Positions 40,112 to 48,531 are shown, counted from the stretch's first letter. The stretch: 64,000 nt of DNA from Aquirufa nivalisilvae (GCF_004307455.1 NZ_SEWX01000004.1:1-64000), one strand, 5' to 3'. Translations and numbers: made by a program. The notes: generated by a model from the sequence alone, not told the origin.

Positions 40112-40362
40112 ATAATATCGGGAGGGAATGTAGCCCCTGATTTTACTTCGACATTTGCATTATTTAATTTTTTTCAAGAAAATAGCATGTAGATTAATTT
40201 TACATAAAATATAAACCTGTTAAAATGGAAAAAATGATAGAAAACGCTTCTCAAGTAGAAGCTAAAGAAAATTGGGCAAAGCCTGAGTTGGAGACGGTTT
40301 GTGTTAAAGAGAGTACTTTAGCTGGGAATGGTGCTACCCCAGATGCTCTTTTATTTAGCTAG
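40112..40362 (+). repeat. Duplicated block, copy 2 (B2 fragment plus precursor 2)
   Basis: About 250 bases resemble 39620-39870. The first 55 bases are a decayed copy of the B2 3' end, including the shared CCTGATTTTAC and GCATTATTTAA stretches; the reading frame is lost. The rest is the spacer and precursor 2. Copying this block explains how the second precursor arose. Confidence 0.8.
40225..40362 (+). CDS. Lasso peptide precursor 2 (45 aa)
   Basis: This is a diverged copy of precursor 1 with the same length and layout. The leader is close to identical (MEKMIENASQVEAKENWAKP, ending VKESTL). The core is AGNGATPDALLFS: Ala1 and Asp8 again define an 8-residue ring, with tail ALLFS. The changes are concentrated in the core while Asp8, Phe12 and Ser13 stay, which is what selection for a new product would give. 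It lies beyond the precursor 1 terminator. No clear terminator of its own is seen. Confidence 0.88.
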   Translation: MEKMIENASQVEAKENWAKPELETVCVKESTLAGNGATPDALLFS

Positions 40363-40637
40363 ATTCCATGAAAGATTTAAATAAAGTTCAATAATTATAA
40401 AATGTGGTAAAGCCTGTTGATGCTAATATATTTGTCAGGTTGTTATTACAAGGGTGATTGATAATACTTCTTTAGTTATTGATTGCATTTCTGTTTAGAA
40501 AATTGGTCTCATGAACTCTTATTTAATCTATCTTTTGCAATAGGCTTCACTGGACTTTTTAAAATCACATATTTTATTTTACTAATTAAAGATTACTAAT
40601 CAATTTTTTTTACATTATAAACATAAAACATATCAAA

Positions 40638-40775
40638 ATGAAAGAAAACAAAGAATTGATCTCCTTCACGGAAGTAAAAGAAGTGTGGGCTAAACCTGAA
40701 GTAGAATTGGTATCAGTGAAAGAAAATACCTTAGGTGCTTTCGGAGTCGGGGCTGATAATGGAATTTTTAGTTAG
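40638..40775 (+). CDS. Lasso peptide precursor 3 (45 aa)
   Basis: The most diverged precursor, still exactly 45 residues. The leader starts MKENKELISFTEVKEVWAKP and ends VKENTL; WAKP and the -2 Thr are kept. The core is GAFGVGADNGIFS: Gly1 and Asp8 form the ring, and the tail NGIFS resembles that of precursor 1. A related AT-rich leader segment (CATTATAAACATAAAACATA) precedes it. A terminator follows at 40841-40879. Its origin is older than the precursor 1/2 duplication. Confidence 0.88.
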   Translation: MKENKELISFTEVKEVWAKPEVELVSVKENTLGAFGVGADNGIFS

Positions 40776-40840
40776 ATTTAGATTGGATATTTGGTGCTGT
40801 TTTCGACCAAAATAAAGATTTATCGAAATGCTAGAGTTGC

Positions 40841-40879
40841 AAAAAAGGTGGGATTATGAAAATATATCCCACCTTTTTT
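40841..40879. terminator. Bidirectional terminator between precursor 3 and the xylanase
   Basis: The 14-base stem AAAAAAGGTGGGAT / ATCCCACCTTTTTT with an 11-base loop separates precursor 3 from the convergent GH10 gene. A and T runs on the two sides serve both directions. Confidence 0.9.
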
Positions 40880-40918
40880 GATTTCTAAATACAAGATTTA
40901 ACGCTCCTAGGATTTGAA

Positions 40919-41956
40919 TTATTTCTTTTTCAACCTTTCATATAAATCTACATAAGCAGGTTTTTTCTGGTAAGCTTCATCAAAAAGCAAGGGATATTCC
41001 TTGGGTCTTTTGAAATAACCTCTTAACCAAGAATCCTTGTCTCCCACATTCCAAAAAGTAATGCCGTACTGTTGCCCTGCAGGAATGTTGGCAAACGAAG
41101 TAAACAATAACTGAAATTTATCAGATTGGGCTTTCAGGACAATGATATCAAGCACAAAATCTGGATTGTTTTTCGGGTTTACGGCTACATCCACTTCGGA
41201 AAAATGAATGTGTAAGCCAGTAGCGGTCGACTGCTCTATCACTTGCTTGATTTCTTCATTTTTGGATTGGATGGAAATATGCATTTGCAATCCTAAGCCA
41301 TGAATGGGGATTTGACGTTTTTTGAAATCTTGAACCATATTCAATATGGCCTCCATCTTTTTAGGTTTTCCATCTTGCCCGTAATCATTGTAAAAAAGTA
41401 AAGCCTTAGGGTCTGCCTCATGTGCCCAAGTAAAGCTTTTAGCAAGGTAATCAGGTATATGATCAGCCCAAAGGCTTGGTCGCAAACTCCCATCGTCCAA
41501 AAAAGCTTCATTCACGACATCCCAACCAGCTATTTGACCTTGATAATGTTTGACAATCGTTTGAATATGGTTTTTCAATAGATTTTCCCAAGCCAGCTGA
41601 TCTCCTTGGAATTCTTTCATCCAAGTGGCTGTTTGATTATGCCAAACTAAGGTATGTCCATGAATTCGACTTTTATTTTTCTTAGCAAAAGCAAGAATCT
41701 CATCGCCTTTCGTGAAATCAAATCGATTTACCTCTGGATGAATGAGGGCCATCTTCATGTGATTTTCAGCTGTTAAACTTGTAAATTCACTAGATGCTAA
41801 TGCGCGATAACTTGCGTTTTCTTCCAATAATCGAGGATTCACCGAAGCTCCCAAAGGATATGAGAGTATTTGTTTTAAATATGGAGCAGTACCTGAATTT
41901 TGTGCTTGGAGAAAAGGAGTGAAGCCAAGTAAAAGCAGAGTGAGGATTCTTTTCAT
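40919..41956 (-). CDS. Exported endo-1,4-beta-xylanase, GH10
   Basis: A 345-residue secreted TIM-barrel glycosidase. A signal peptide (MKRILTLLLLGFTPFLQAQ) follows the ATG at 41956; a Met six codons upstream is less likely. The GH10 acid/base is Glu150 in GWDVVNEAFLD and the nucleophile is Glu254 in HFSEVDVAV. ENHMKMALIHP and HGHTLVWHNQ are the usual substrate-cleft blocks. It should cut internal xylan linkages outside the cell or in the periplasm. It stands alone, unlike most Bacteroidota xylanases, which sit in SusCD loci. Confidence 0.93.
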   Translation of the reverse strand: MKRILTLLLLGFTPFLQAQNSGTAPYLKQILSYPLGASVNPRLLEENASYRALASSEFTSLTAENHMKMALIHPEVNRFDFTKGDEILAFAKKNKSRIHGHTLVWHNQTATWMKEFQGDQLAWENLLKNHIQTIVKHYQGQIAGWDVVNEAFLDDGSLRPSLWADHIPDYLAKSFTWAHEADPKALLFYNDYGQDGKPKKMEAILNMVQDFKKRQIPIHGLGLQMHISIQSKNEEIKQVIEQSTATGLHIHFSEVDVAVNPKNNPDFVLDIIVLKAQSDKFQLLFTSFANIPAGQQYGITFWNVGDKDSWLRGYFKRPKEYPLLFDEAYQKKPAYVDLYERLKKK

Positions 41957-42051
41957 GGTCAAATGGTTTTGCACAAGGTAGGAATTTTGATGAAAATTAT
42001 TCTTAAGCGAGGTTATTATTGCTATTAGGCAAGCCTTAAGACTATTACATC

Positions 42052-43599
42052 TTATTTTTTATTGACATGTTTTTGAATAATACGTGCTCCTTCCTGCTTT
42101 GCAACTTTCGTCTTTCTGATTGCCCAAACTTGTTCAGAGGCTGTTTTGCGTGAATTTTCTACATCAATGATGGGGAATGGGTAATCTTGCCCAATGTTTA
42201 CTTGGTACATTTTCTGTTCCATTTCACTCATCTTCCAGGGTTCATGAACTAGACTTGATGGAACATGATGAAGCTCAGGGATCCATTTTTTGATGAATAT
42301 TCCATCAGGATCATGTTCCATGGAGTTTTTTATTGGGTTGTAAATTCGAATGGTATTAACGCCTGTAATGCCAGCTTGCATTTGAATCTGCGGATAATGG
42401 ATGCCCGGTTCATAGTCGAGGAATTGTCGAGCCAAAAAATGAGCTAAGTCCCGCCAATCTTGCCACAGGTTAAATACAAAGAAGGAAACAACCATAGCAC
42501 GCATTCGGAAATTGATATAGCCCGTTTCCACTAAACAGCGCATGCAGGCATCTACCAAAGGAATGCCCGTTTGTCCTTGCTCCCAAGCTTTTATGAGTTC
42601 ATCATCGCGCTTTTTTTCCAAAGATTGATAGGCCAAATTGATGGCTTCAAATTCCATTCGACATTCATCTTCGAATTTTTGAATAAAATGACAATGCCAA
42701 TGGAGGCGGGACATGAAATTTTGAAGGGAGCGTCGATTACTTGATTGAGAATAATGTTGTTTTGTAAATGTATATACCATCCTCATACTTAGGTTTCCAT
42801 AGCTCAAATAAGGAGAAATTCGGCTACAGGCTCGCCGACTGGCCTCTGGTTTACTGATGGATTTACTGTAATGGATATGTCGGGTTTGTACAAAGCTTTG
42901 CAAATATTTCCAAGCCCAATATTCGCCTCCTTCTTGAAATTTCTGATTTCGAGTTTTAAAATCTTTTGGAATTTCTTCCCCTTTCAATTGGTCAAATAGT
43001 TGAATGGGTAAATGTACTAAGTTCCAATCGTGCTCTCGAACTAAAAATGGAGGCCGATTCATGCTTTGCTCCCATCTTTTTTGCCAAGTCTTTCGTGAAC
43101 TTAATTTCCGAATGACTCCATTGCTTGGAGTTTCTTTCCATTGAATTCCATGTAAATCACAAAATACCTTGACTGCTATATCTCGCTGGTAGCTTAGATT
43201 GTTTCCAATTTCTTCGTGGGAAAAAATGTTTTGTATAGAATAATGTTCTGTTAAGTCAACCAACACGGGCAATACCTCTTGATGAAAAATATACAAAGTT
43301 CCATTTCGATCCTCCAATCGACCTTGCATTTCGGTTAAAGACTCATATACAAAGCGCCAATGTCGCACATCACTATCGGGATATTGGATCAAAGAAGGTT
43401 CAAAAAAATAAACCAATAGTACAGGTATATCTTGTTCCAAGGCATGGTAAAGTGGCTCATGGTCAGTAAACCGTAGATCACGTTTAAACCAAACGATATT
43501 GATGGGCGCTTTGCTCAAGAGAATTTGTTTAGTTGGTAAACTAGAAGCGGAAAATATTGTTTTAAGGGAATCCGTTAAGCTATGGCTATAAAATGACAA
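42052..43599 (-). CDS. Deoxyribodipyrimidine photolyase / cryptochrome family protein
   Basis: A 515-residue full-length photolyase-family protein. The N-terminal antenna domain begins NIVWFKRDLRFTDHEPL. The FAD-binding domain includes RRACSRISPYLSYGNLSMR, GIPLVDACMRCLVETGYINF and DYEPGIHYPQIQMQAG with TIRIYNP. The family repairs UV pyrimidine dimers with blue light or acts as a light sensor. This branch has an unusual extended N terminus of about 32 residues before the first strand, and no inner Met is available. It is the third photolyase-type gene in the window. Confidence 0.88.
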   Translation of the reverse strand: MSFYSHSLTDSLKTIFSASSLPTKQILLSKAPINIVWFKRDLRFTDHEPLYHALEQDIPVLLVYFFEPSLIQYPDSDVRHWRFVYESLTEMQGRLEDRNGTLYIFHQEVLPVLVDLTEHYSIQNIFSHEEIGNNLSYQRDIAVKVFCDLHGIQWKETPSNGVIRKLSSRKTWQKRWEQSMNRPPFLVREHDWNLVHLPIQLFDQLKGEEIPKDFKTRNQKFQEGGEYWAWKYLQSFVQTRHIHYSKSISKPEASRRACSRISPYLSYGNLSMRMVYTFTKQHYSQSSNRRSLQNFMSRLHWHCHFIQKFEDECRMEFEAINLAYQSLEKKRDDELIKAWEQGQTGIPLVDACMRCLVETGYINFRMRAMVVSFFVFNLWQDWRDLAHFLARQFLDYEPGIHYPQIQMQAGITGVNTIRIYNPIKNSMEHDPDGIFIKKWIPELHHVPSSLVHEPWKMSEMEQKMYQVNIGQDYPFPIIDVENSRKTASEQVWAIRKTKVAKQEGARIIQKHVNKK

Positions 43600-43720
43600 G
43601 AAATGTAATTACAGATTGGAGGGAATTGTATTTTTAAATTAGCTTAAGGTAATATGATTCCTTATGTCATAAGTATTAGGATAAATTATCAGTTTTTTGA
43701 GTTGATAGGATCCAAAAGCT

Positions 43721-44309
43721 ATGTATTTTCGAATCGATAGAAAAATATTTATATATCATTGCAGGATGTAATGGAGCTGGAAAGACAACAGCTTCCAATA
43801 CTATATTACCTGAAATTTTAGATTGTAAAGAGTTCGTAAATGCAGATGAAATTGCTAAGAGTTTATCTCCATTTCAACCAGAGAAAGTAGCATTTGAGTC
43901 GGGAAGAATTATGCTTGCAAGAATTGATGAGTTATTGTTGAAAGGAGAGTCTTTTTCATTTGAGACAACTTTAGCTGCCAAATCATATCAGAATTTGATT
44001 AAAGAAGCTCAGAACAAAGGCTTTATTGTATTTCTATTGTTTTTTTGGCTCCGTTCAATTGATCTTGCAAAAGAGAGGGTTGTTATTCGAGTAAAAGAAG
44101 GGGGACATTATATACCTGAAAATGTAATAGAAAGACGATATAAAGCAGGAATTACAAATTTGTTTCATATATATTTGCCCTTGGTTGATGCATGGTTAAT
44201 CTATGATAATTCAGATTCAGAACCTGATTACATCGCATCTAAAGATCAAGGCGGAATTTGTAAAATTAAAAATGTTATAAAATGGCAGCAACTAAATCAG
44301 ACTCGTTAA
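43721..44309 (+). pseudogene. Zeta-toxin-like kinase with an apparent N-terminal frameshift
   Basis: The main frame carries a P-loop kinase of the zeta-toxin type: IIAGCNGAGKTTASNTILPE (Walker A), EFVNADEIAKSLSPFQPEKVAF and SFSFETTLAAKSY, with FFWLRSIDLAKERV towards the end. The P-loop lies upstream of the first in-frame ATG at 43911, so that ATG cannot be the true start. The only nearby ATG (43721) is one base out of phase. Dropping one A from the 5-A run at 43741-43745 gives MYFRIDRKYLYIIAGCNG joined to the domain. Zeta-like kinases act as toxins by phosphorylating UDP-sugar precursors, though chromosomal ones are often uncharacterised. Confidence 0.7.
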
Positions 44310-44446
44310 AGAATGCTTCATTAATAATGGAGAAGATAGAGTTGGGTATGTCCAAAGTAAAAGAGGATTTAATTGCATATAAAAAAGCAAAAAAATCTGA
44401 TTTAGTTGTACTTAAGGGAGACAAAGTCGTTCATGTAAAACCGTAA
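44282..44446 (+). CDS. Small protein coupled to the zeta-like kinase (54 aa)
   Basis: A 54-residue protein starting MAATKSDSLKNASLIMEKIE and ending LVVLKGDKVVHVKP. It overlaps the kinase 3' end by 28 bases in another frame, so translation is probably coupled. Small proteins ending in a similar DLVV.K.GK.V.VKP pattern accompany zeta-like genes in Bacteroidota, which makes it a candidate antitoxin or accessory. That role is inference only. Confidence 0.55.
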   Translation: MAATKSDSLKNASLIMEKIELGMSKVKEDLIAYKKAKKSDLVVLKGDKVVHVKP

Positions 44447-44548
44447 GTATTCACATTTCAACATGTGAAATTTCAAATGTCACTTGAATGGAAGTTTCAA
44501 CCTATTTAAGGTTAAGCAAAACTTTTTCTGTCCTATTCTATTATCCGG

Positions 44549-46012
44549 ATGAAAAAAATAGTACCCATACTATGGTTTGTATTAGTGTCTTTTAACCTAA
44601 TAGCCCAAAATTCATCCAAACCCAACATCATCACTTTTATTGTAGATGATATGGGTTGGACAGATGCATTTAATCCTAATTATCATACACCTAATATGGC
44701 CAAATTGGCTAAGCAAGGAGTGAAATTTTCCCAAGCTTATGCTACACCTGTTTGCACTCCTACTCGAACTAGTTTTTTATCAGGCATGAATGCCGCACAT
44801 CACGGGGTGACCAATTGGACATCACCTGTAAAGGATAAAAATAGTGACGCAGATGATCAACAATTTAGTCCTAGTCCATGGAAGATCAATGGTTTGAGTC
44901 CAAATGAGTATACTTCTTACCCTCAATTGCTGAAGCAAGCGGGTTATTTTACCATTCATGTTGGTAAAGCTCATTGGGGGGCAGCGGGCACTCCACAAGC
45001 AAACCCCTATAATTTAGGCTTTCAAGTCAATATTTCTGGTCATGCAGCTGGACATCCACAGAGTTATTATGGGAAAGACAATTATGGCAATTTGCCTGGT
45101 AAAGTTAGTCTTCAAGCTGTACCTGATTTGGAAGAGTACCATGGGTCTTCTATATTTTTAACCGAGGCTTTAACTTTGGAAGCATTAAAGTCCTTAGATA
45201 CTCCAATACAAAACAAGCAGCCATTTTATTTAAATTTAGCCCATTATGGCGTGCATACTCCTATTCAGTCGGACGACCGTTTCTTCCAAAAGTATTTAGC
45301 TGCCGGCTTGGATTCTGCAGAAGCAAAATATGCGAGTTTGGTAGAAGGGGTTGATAAAAGTTTGGGGGATATCATGAATTACTTAGATGAAAAGAAAGTA
45401 GCTGGGAACACGATTATTCTATTCATGAGTGATAATGGAGGTTTGAGTTTAGCGCCAGCTAGAGGGAAGAAAGCGCATGTGCAAAACTTGCCCTTGAGGG
45501 CAGGGAAGGGCTCTGTTTATGAAGGAGGAATTCGGATTCCTATGATGGTCAAATGGCCAGGAGTAGCCAAGGTAAACCAAGTAGCTAATCAATACATGAT
45601 AGCAGAAGATTTGTTTCCAACGATTCTTGAAATGGCTAAATTGTCGCGAGTGAAAACTTTCCAAACATTGGATGGTCAGAGCATGGTTCCTTATTTGAAA
45701 AACCCAAGTTTAAAGAATGAAAACAGGATTTTAGTTTGGCATTATCCCAACAAATGGATAGAGCAAGACGGCCCTGGTATCAATTATAAATCGGCAATTC
45801 GTCGAGGGGATTATAAATTAGTTTATGATTTACGCACTGGCCAAAAGGAACTATATAATCTTTCACAAGATATGGCGGAACAGTTCGATTTGGCAAGCAA
45901 GTTACCTGAACAATGCCTTCAGCTCACTCAAATGTTAAAATCTTACTTGATTCAACATCATGCACCTATGCCAGTAGATAAGAAAACTGGAAAGGTAGTA
46001 GAGATTCTTTAA
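44549..46012 (+). CDS. Exported sulfatase
   Basis: A 487-residue type I sulfatase with signal peptide (VPILWFVLVSFNLIAQ). The formylglycine motif is CTPTR (Cys69-x-Pro-x-Arg73), and the metal-binding Asp pair is IVDDMGWTD. IHVGKAHWG and FMSDNGGLS provide further active-site residues. The maturing enzyme converts Cys69 to formylglycine. Substrates are sulfated sugars, possibly algal or animal polysaccharides. It is not next to other carbohydrate genes except the GH10 xylanase 3 kb away. Confidence 0.93.
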   Translation: MKKIVPILWFVLVSFNLIAQNSSKPNIITFIVDDMGWTDAFNPNYHTPNMAKLAKQGVKFSQAYATPVCTPTRTSFLSGMNAAHHGVTNWTSPVKDKNSDADDQQFSPSPWKINGLSPNEYTSYPQLLKQAGYFTIHVGKAHWGAAGTPQANPYNLGFQVNISGHAAGHPQSYYGKDNYGNLPGKVSLQAVPDLEEYHGSSIFLTEALTLEALKSLDTPIQNKQPFYLNLAHYGVHTPIQSDDRFFQKYLAAGLDSAEAKYASLVEGVDKSLGDIMNYLDEKKVAGNTIILFMSDNGGLSLAPARGKKAHVQNLPLRAGKGSVYEGGIRIPMMVKWPGVAKVNQVANQYMIAEDLFPTILEMAKLSRVKTFQTLDGQSMVPYLKNPSLKNENRILVWHYPNKWIEQDGPGINYKSAIRRGDYKLVYDLRTGQKELYNLSQDMAEQFDLASKLPEQCLQLTQMLKSYLIQHHAPMPVDKKTGKVVEIL

Positions 46013-46140
46013 TGGGGATTTGAATTTGGCTTGGCAACTTTCTGTTATTTGAAATTCGACGTTTTAAACTATAATTGCTTATGGATCTAAATGGATTCAA
46101 AGTTGAGCTCTTTTATTTTCCCATAACGCGTAGTTTGCAG

Positions 46141-47034
46141 CTATTCTTTGATGGAAACCGAGCTGTGTTTCAATAAATCGTCATCTATGTAAGTATAAGT
46201 AAGTTTTATAGATTCATTGGGCATTATTTCAAAGTAAAGTGTTGCGTACATACCTTTTGGCGTCGATGGATATTCAAAAGTATTATTGCCAACGTATTCA
46301 AAATTTTCTCCAAATACTTCATTCTTCATCCAAAGGCATTTGTTCTTTTGAAAGAGTTCAATTTTTTTGGATTTGTCTTTTTCATCGGTATAAATACCAG
46401 TTAATTTGTCAATAACTGCCGCTTCAGCTGTTAATGTTTTGGACATACTTACATGATACAATACTTTTTTGGTTCCATCTTGTAAGGTTTCAGTATCCAA
46501 TATTCTGTTTTTAGCCTCAGGTGAGGAGGCGTACATATCCTTCGGGATATGGGTATCGCCAGAGAAATACAATTGTGTTACCAATGGCTGATAACCTTCT
46601 GCGGTAATCATTAAATGAAAATGTGCGGGTCTTATATGTCCACCTCCTGCATCATAGGGCACGGGTAAAATAGTCTTAAATGAATATTTCCCATGTTCAT
46701 CTGAATAGCTTGTTCCTCGATAACGGTACTCACTAGATGTATTATCATAAACACCCTGGGAGTCACAATGCCACAATTCTATTTTCGCTTTTTTGTAAGG
46801 AGTTATGCAATCTTTATGTCGGATAATACCACTCAATTCAATGGGAGTTCCGCCCTGACCTTTCATGTTGAGGTTGTTTCGAAGGGGGCTGTTGGGTCGA
46901 TAATAGGGTCCCAGTATATCGCTGGTAGTTTCACAATCACCTATAAAATGATTGCCGTCAAAGTGAATAAATCCATTCGTACTTATTGCCACAGCAAATA
47001 AGGTTGAGTTTTTAATAAATGTTCTTCTTTGCAT
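46141..47034 (-). CDS. Intradiol ring-cleavage dioxygenase-like protein
   Basis: A 297-residue protein with an exported N terminus (MQRRTFIKNSTLFAVAIST), Arg-Arg rich as in Tat signals. The non-haem Fe(III) dioxygenase core is visible: DILGPYYRPNSPLRNN, VPYDAGGGHIRPAHFHLMI with a candidate Tyr ligand and two His, and GYQPLVTQLYFSGD. The C-terminal 100 residues are an extra beta-rich domain. Classical intradiol enzymes open catechols in the cytoplasm; this exported single gene lacks the rest of such a pathway, so its substrate is uncertain. Confidence 0.85.
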   Translation of the reverse strand: MQRRTFIKNSTLFAVAISTNGFIHFDGNHFIGDCETTSDILGPYYRPNSPLRNNLNMKGQGGTPIELSGIIRHKDCITPYKKAKIELWHCDSQGVYDNTSSEYRYRGTSYSDEHGKYSFKTILPVPYDAGGGHIRPAHFHLMITAEGYQPLVTQLYFSGDTHIPKDMYASSPEAKNRILDTETLQDGTKKVLYHVSMSKTLTAEAAVIDKLTGIYTDEKDKSKKIELFQKNKCLWMKNEVFGENFEYVGNNTFEYPSTPKGMYATLYFEIMPNESIKLTYTYIDDDLLKHSSVSIKE

Positions 47035-47075
47035 GATTTCTCCTAAAAATTAGTGTTAAATCTTAAAACAGTAAC

Positions 47076-47810
47076 TTATAATGCTAAAAACCATTCACCG
47101 AATTCCATCCAAAAAGTGAATTTATAAAAGTTTAAAACAGAAAGATGGTATCCGACTAAAAGTAACAGGACAAAGGGGAAAACGTTCCAGCGTTTATGTG
47201 ATCTAAAGTCCCAGATACATAAAAAAAGCAGTAAAATATCGACTATTGCAAAGCTATAAATGGGCACTAATGGGTAACCTTCTAAGGTAGGCAAGTATTT
47301 CAATAAGGATGGTAAATGAGTGCCAATAATACGGTCGGTGATGGGTGGGATCATTGGGAAAACTGTGCAAAGCATGTATCTGGCATGAATGGTTCCTTTA
47401 TTCTTATGATAGATGGCTAGGCCATATAATATGATAAAAACAAGTAAGGCATTAAGGACAAGTGCTACAGCAAAGTTAGAATATGGGCTCATTTGTTTTA
47501 TACCCAATAACCTGTATTTTAACAGGTAGATGGTAGAAAACAAAAGTAGTGGTACGAGAACATAAGAAACGATCCCAATTTTTTTATGGATGGCAACTTT
47601 TTTTAATCGGATTAGCCATGGCTGAACAATCAGCATTAAGCACCATAAAATTAAGGTGATTCCATGGAAGTGTAAACGGTAATTTAACTGCTCACCCATT
47701 TTAGAAAAATAGGTAAACCAAAAGCCCCAAATCATAAACAAAAAGAATACAACAAAGAAGAGATAACTCTTTTGATAGAGCGATTTTTCAAGTTTCATTT
47801 TAAGTCCCAT
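47076..47810 (-). CDS. Seven-helix membrane protein of unknown function
   Basis: A 244-residue integral membrane protein with about seven hydrophobic helices, including YLFFVVFFLFMIWGFWFTYF, GITLILWCLMLIVQPWLI and IVSYVLVPLLLFSTIYLL. Histidines in helices 2 and 3 (LHFHGITLI, KKVAIHKKIG) resemble haem- or metal-binding membrane proteins such as the DUF2306 group, although I cannot confirm the family. It lies 41 bases upstream of the dioxygenase on the same strand and is probably co-transcribed. Confidence 0.6.
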   Translation of the reverse strand: MGLKMKLEKSLYQKSYLFFVVFFLFMIWGFWFTYFSKMGEQLNYRLHFHGITLILWCLMLIVQPWLIRLKKVAIHKKIGIVSYVLVPLLLFSTIYLLKYRLLGIKQMSPYSNFAVALVLNALLVFIILYGLAIYHKNKGTIHARYMLCTVFPMIPPITDRIIGTHLPSLLKYLPTLEGYPLVPIYSFAIVDILLLFLCIWDFRSHKRWNVFPFVLLLLVGYHLSVLNFYKFTFWMEFGEWFLAL

Positions 47811-48270
47811 ATCGCTAAGTTTTTTAAAAAGCTAAATCATCGTAAGTCGTTCATGTTGAGGCAATTGATTAAACGTGCACAATAGTATAAAAAGAAGCAT
47901 ATATATCAAATTTTTAATACTATAGTTTTGGGTATTATTGCAAAACTCGTGTATTCAGGCTTTTTACGATAGTAAACGTGATTGATTTGGTAGTTTTGCC
48001 TAATTAGAAAGGTGGTTTTGAATTTGAAATGAGGCAATCTTTAAAGGACATCCATCCTTTTATTGTAGTGGCTGATGGAGATTAAAAGTTATGTTTGTGA
48101 TTCTCGAGGCGACTGGTTTATTTTTGATACAGCCTTATTTTTTATGCTAATTCGTTCATTTTCGATGATACTCATTTAGCAATATTGGGGAATATTTTCC
48201 TTGAAATAGCTTTTGTTTTTGAATAATATATTTCGAATTCTATGTATTCTGTGAATACCCCCTAAAACAC
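47811..48270. other. Gene-free region between a membrane protein and tRNA-Val
   Basis: About 460 AT-rich bases. A short frame near 48028 (MRQSLKDIHPFIVVADGD) ends after 18 codons and may be a gene remnant. Nothing else is supported. It must hold the promoter for the leftward membrane protein and dioxygenase pair. Confidence 0.35.
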
Positions 48271-48298
48271 AAAAACCTCATCGAAAGATGAGGTTTTT
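48271..48298 (-). terminator. Terminator after tRNA-Val
   Basis: A 12-base stem (AAAAACCTCATC / GATGAGGTTTTT, GAAA loop) lies 8 bases beyond the tRNA 3' end on the minus strand. Confidence 0.85.
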
Positions 48299-48306
48299 GA
48301 AGGGTG

Positions 48307-48381
48307 TGGTCCCACTAGGATTCGAACCTAGGACCCCCTGCTTGTAAGGCAGGTGCTCTGAACCAGCTGAGCTATAAGACC
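48307..48381 (-). tRNA. tRNA-Val (anticodon TAC)
   Basis: The minus strand folds into a full cloverleaf of 75 bases. The acceptor stem is GGTCTTA/TGGGACC with discriminator A, the D arm is AGCTCAGCTGGTTCAGAGC, and the T arm is built around GGTTCGAATCC. The anticodon stem CCTGC/GCAGG encloses the loop CTTACAA, which places TAC at positions 34-36, reading Val codon GTA. The CCA end is not encoded. Confidence 0.96.
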
Positions 48382-48531
48382 CTTTCCGTTGAATTGGTCT
48401 GCAAATATCCATCTTTTTTTGGCTTTTTGCAAGTGCAGTATAGAAAAAAATGTAGAAATTTTTCAGCTCTTTTATTAATTGTTGGCTATCTCGCAGAAAG
48501 CCAGCATCTTTGCATTCATAAAATTTTTAAC

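Noticed and set aside
48394-48531. N-terminal extension of TerC
   Set aside because: It covers the region just upstream of tRNA-Val and has no TerC similarity; the ATG at 48532 begins the family sequence.
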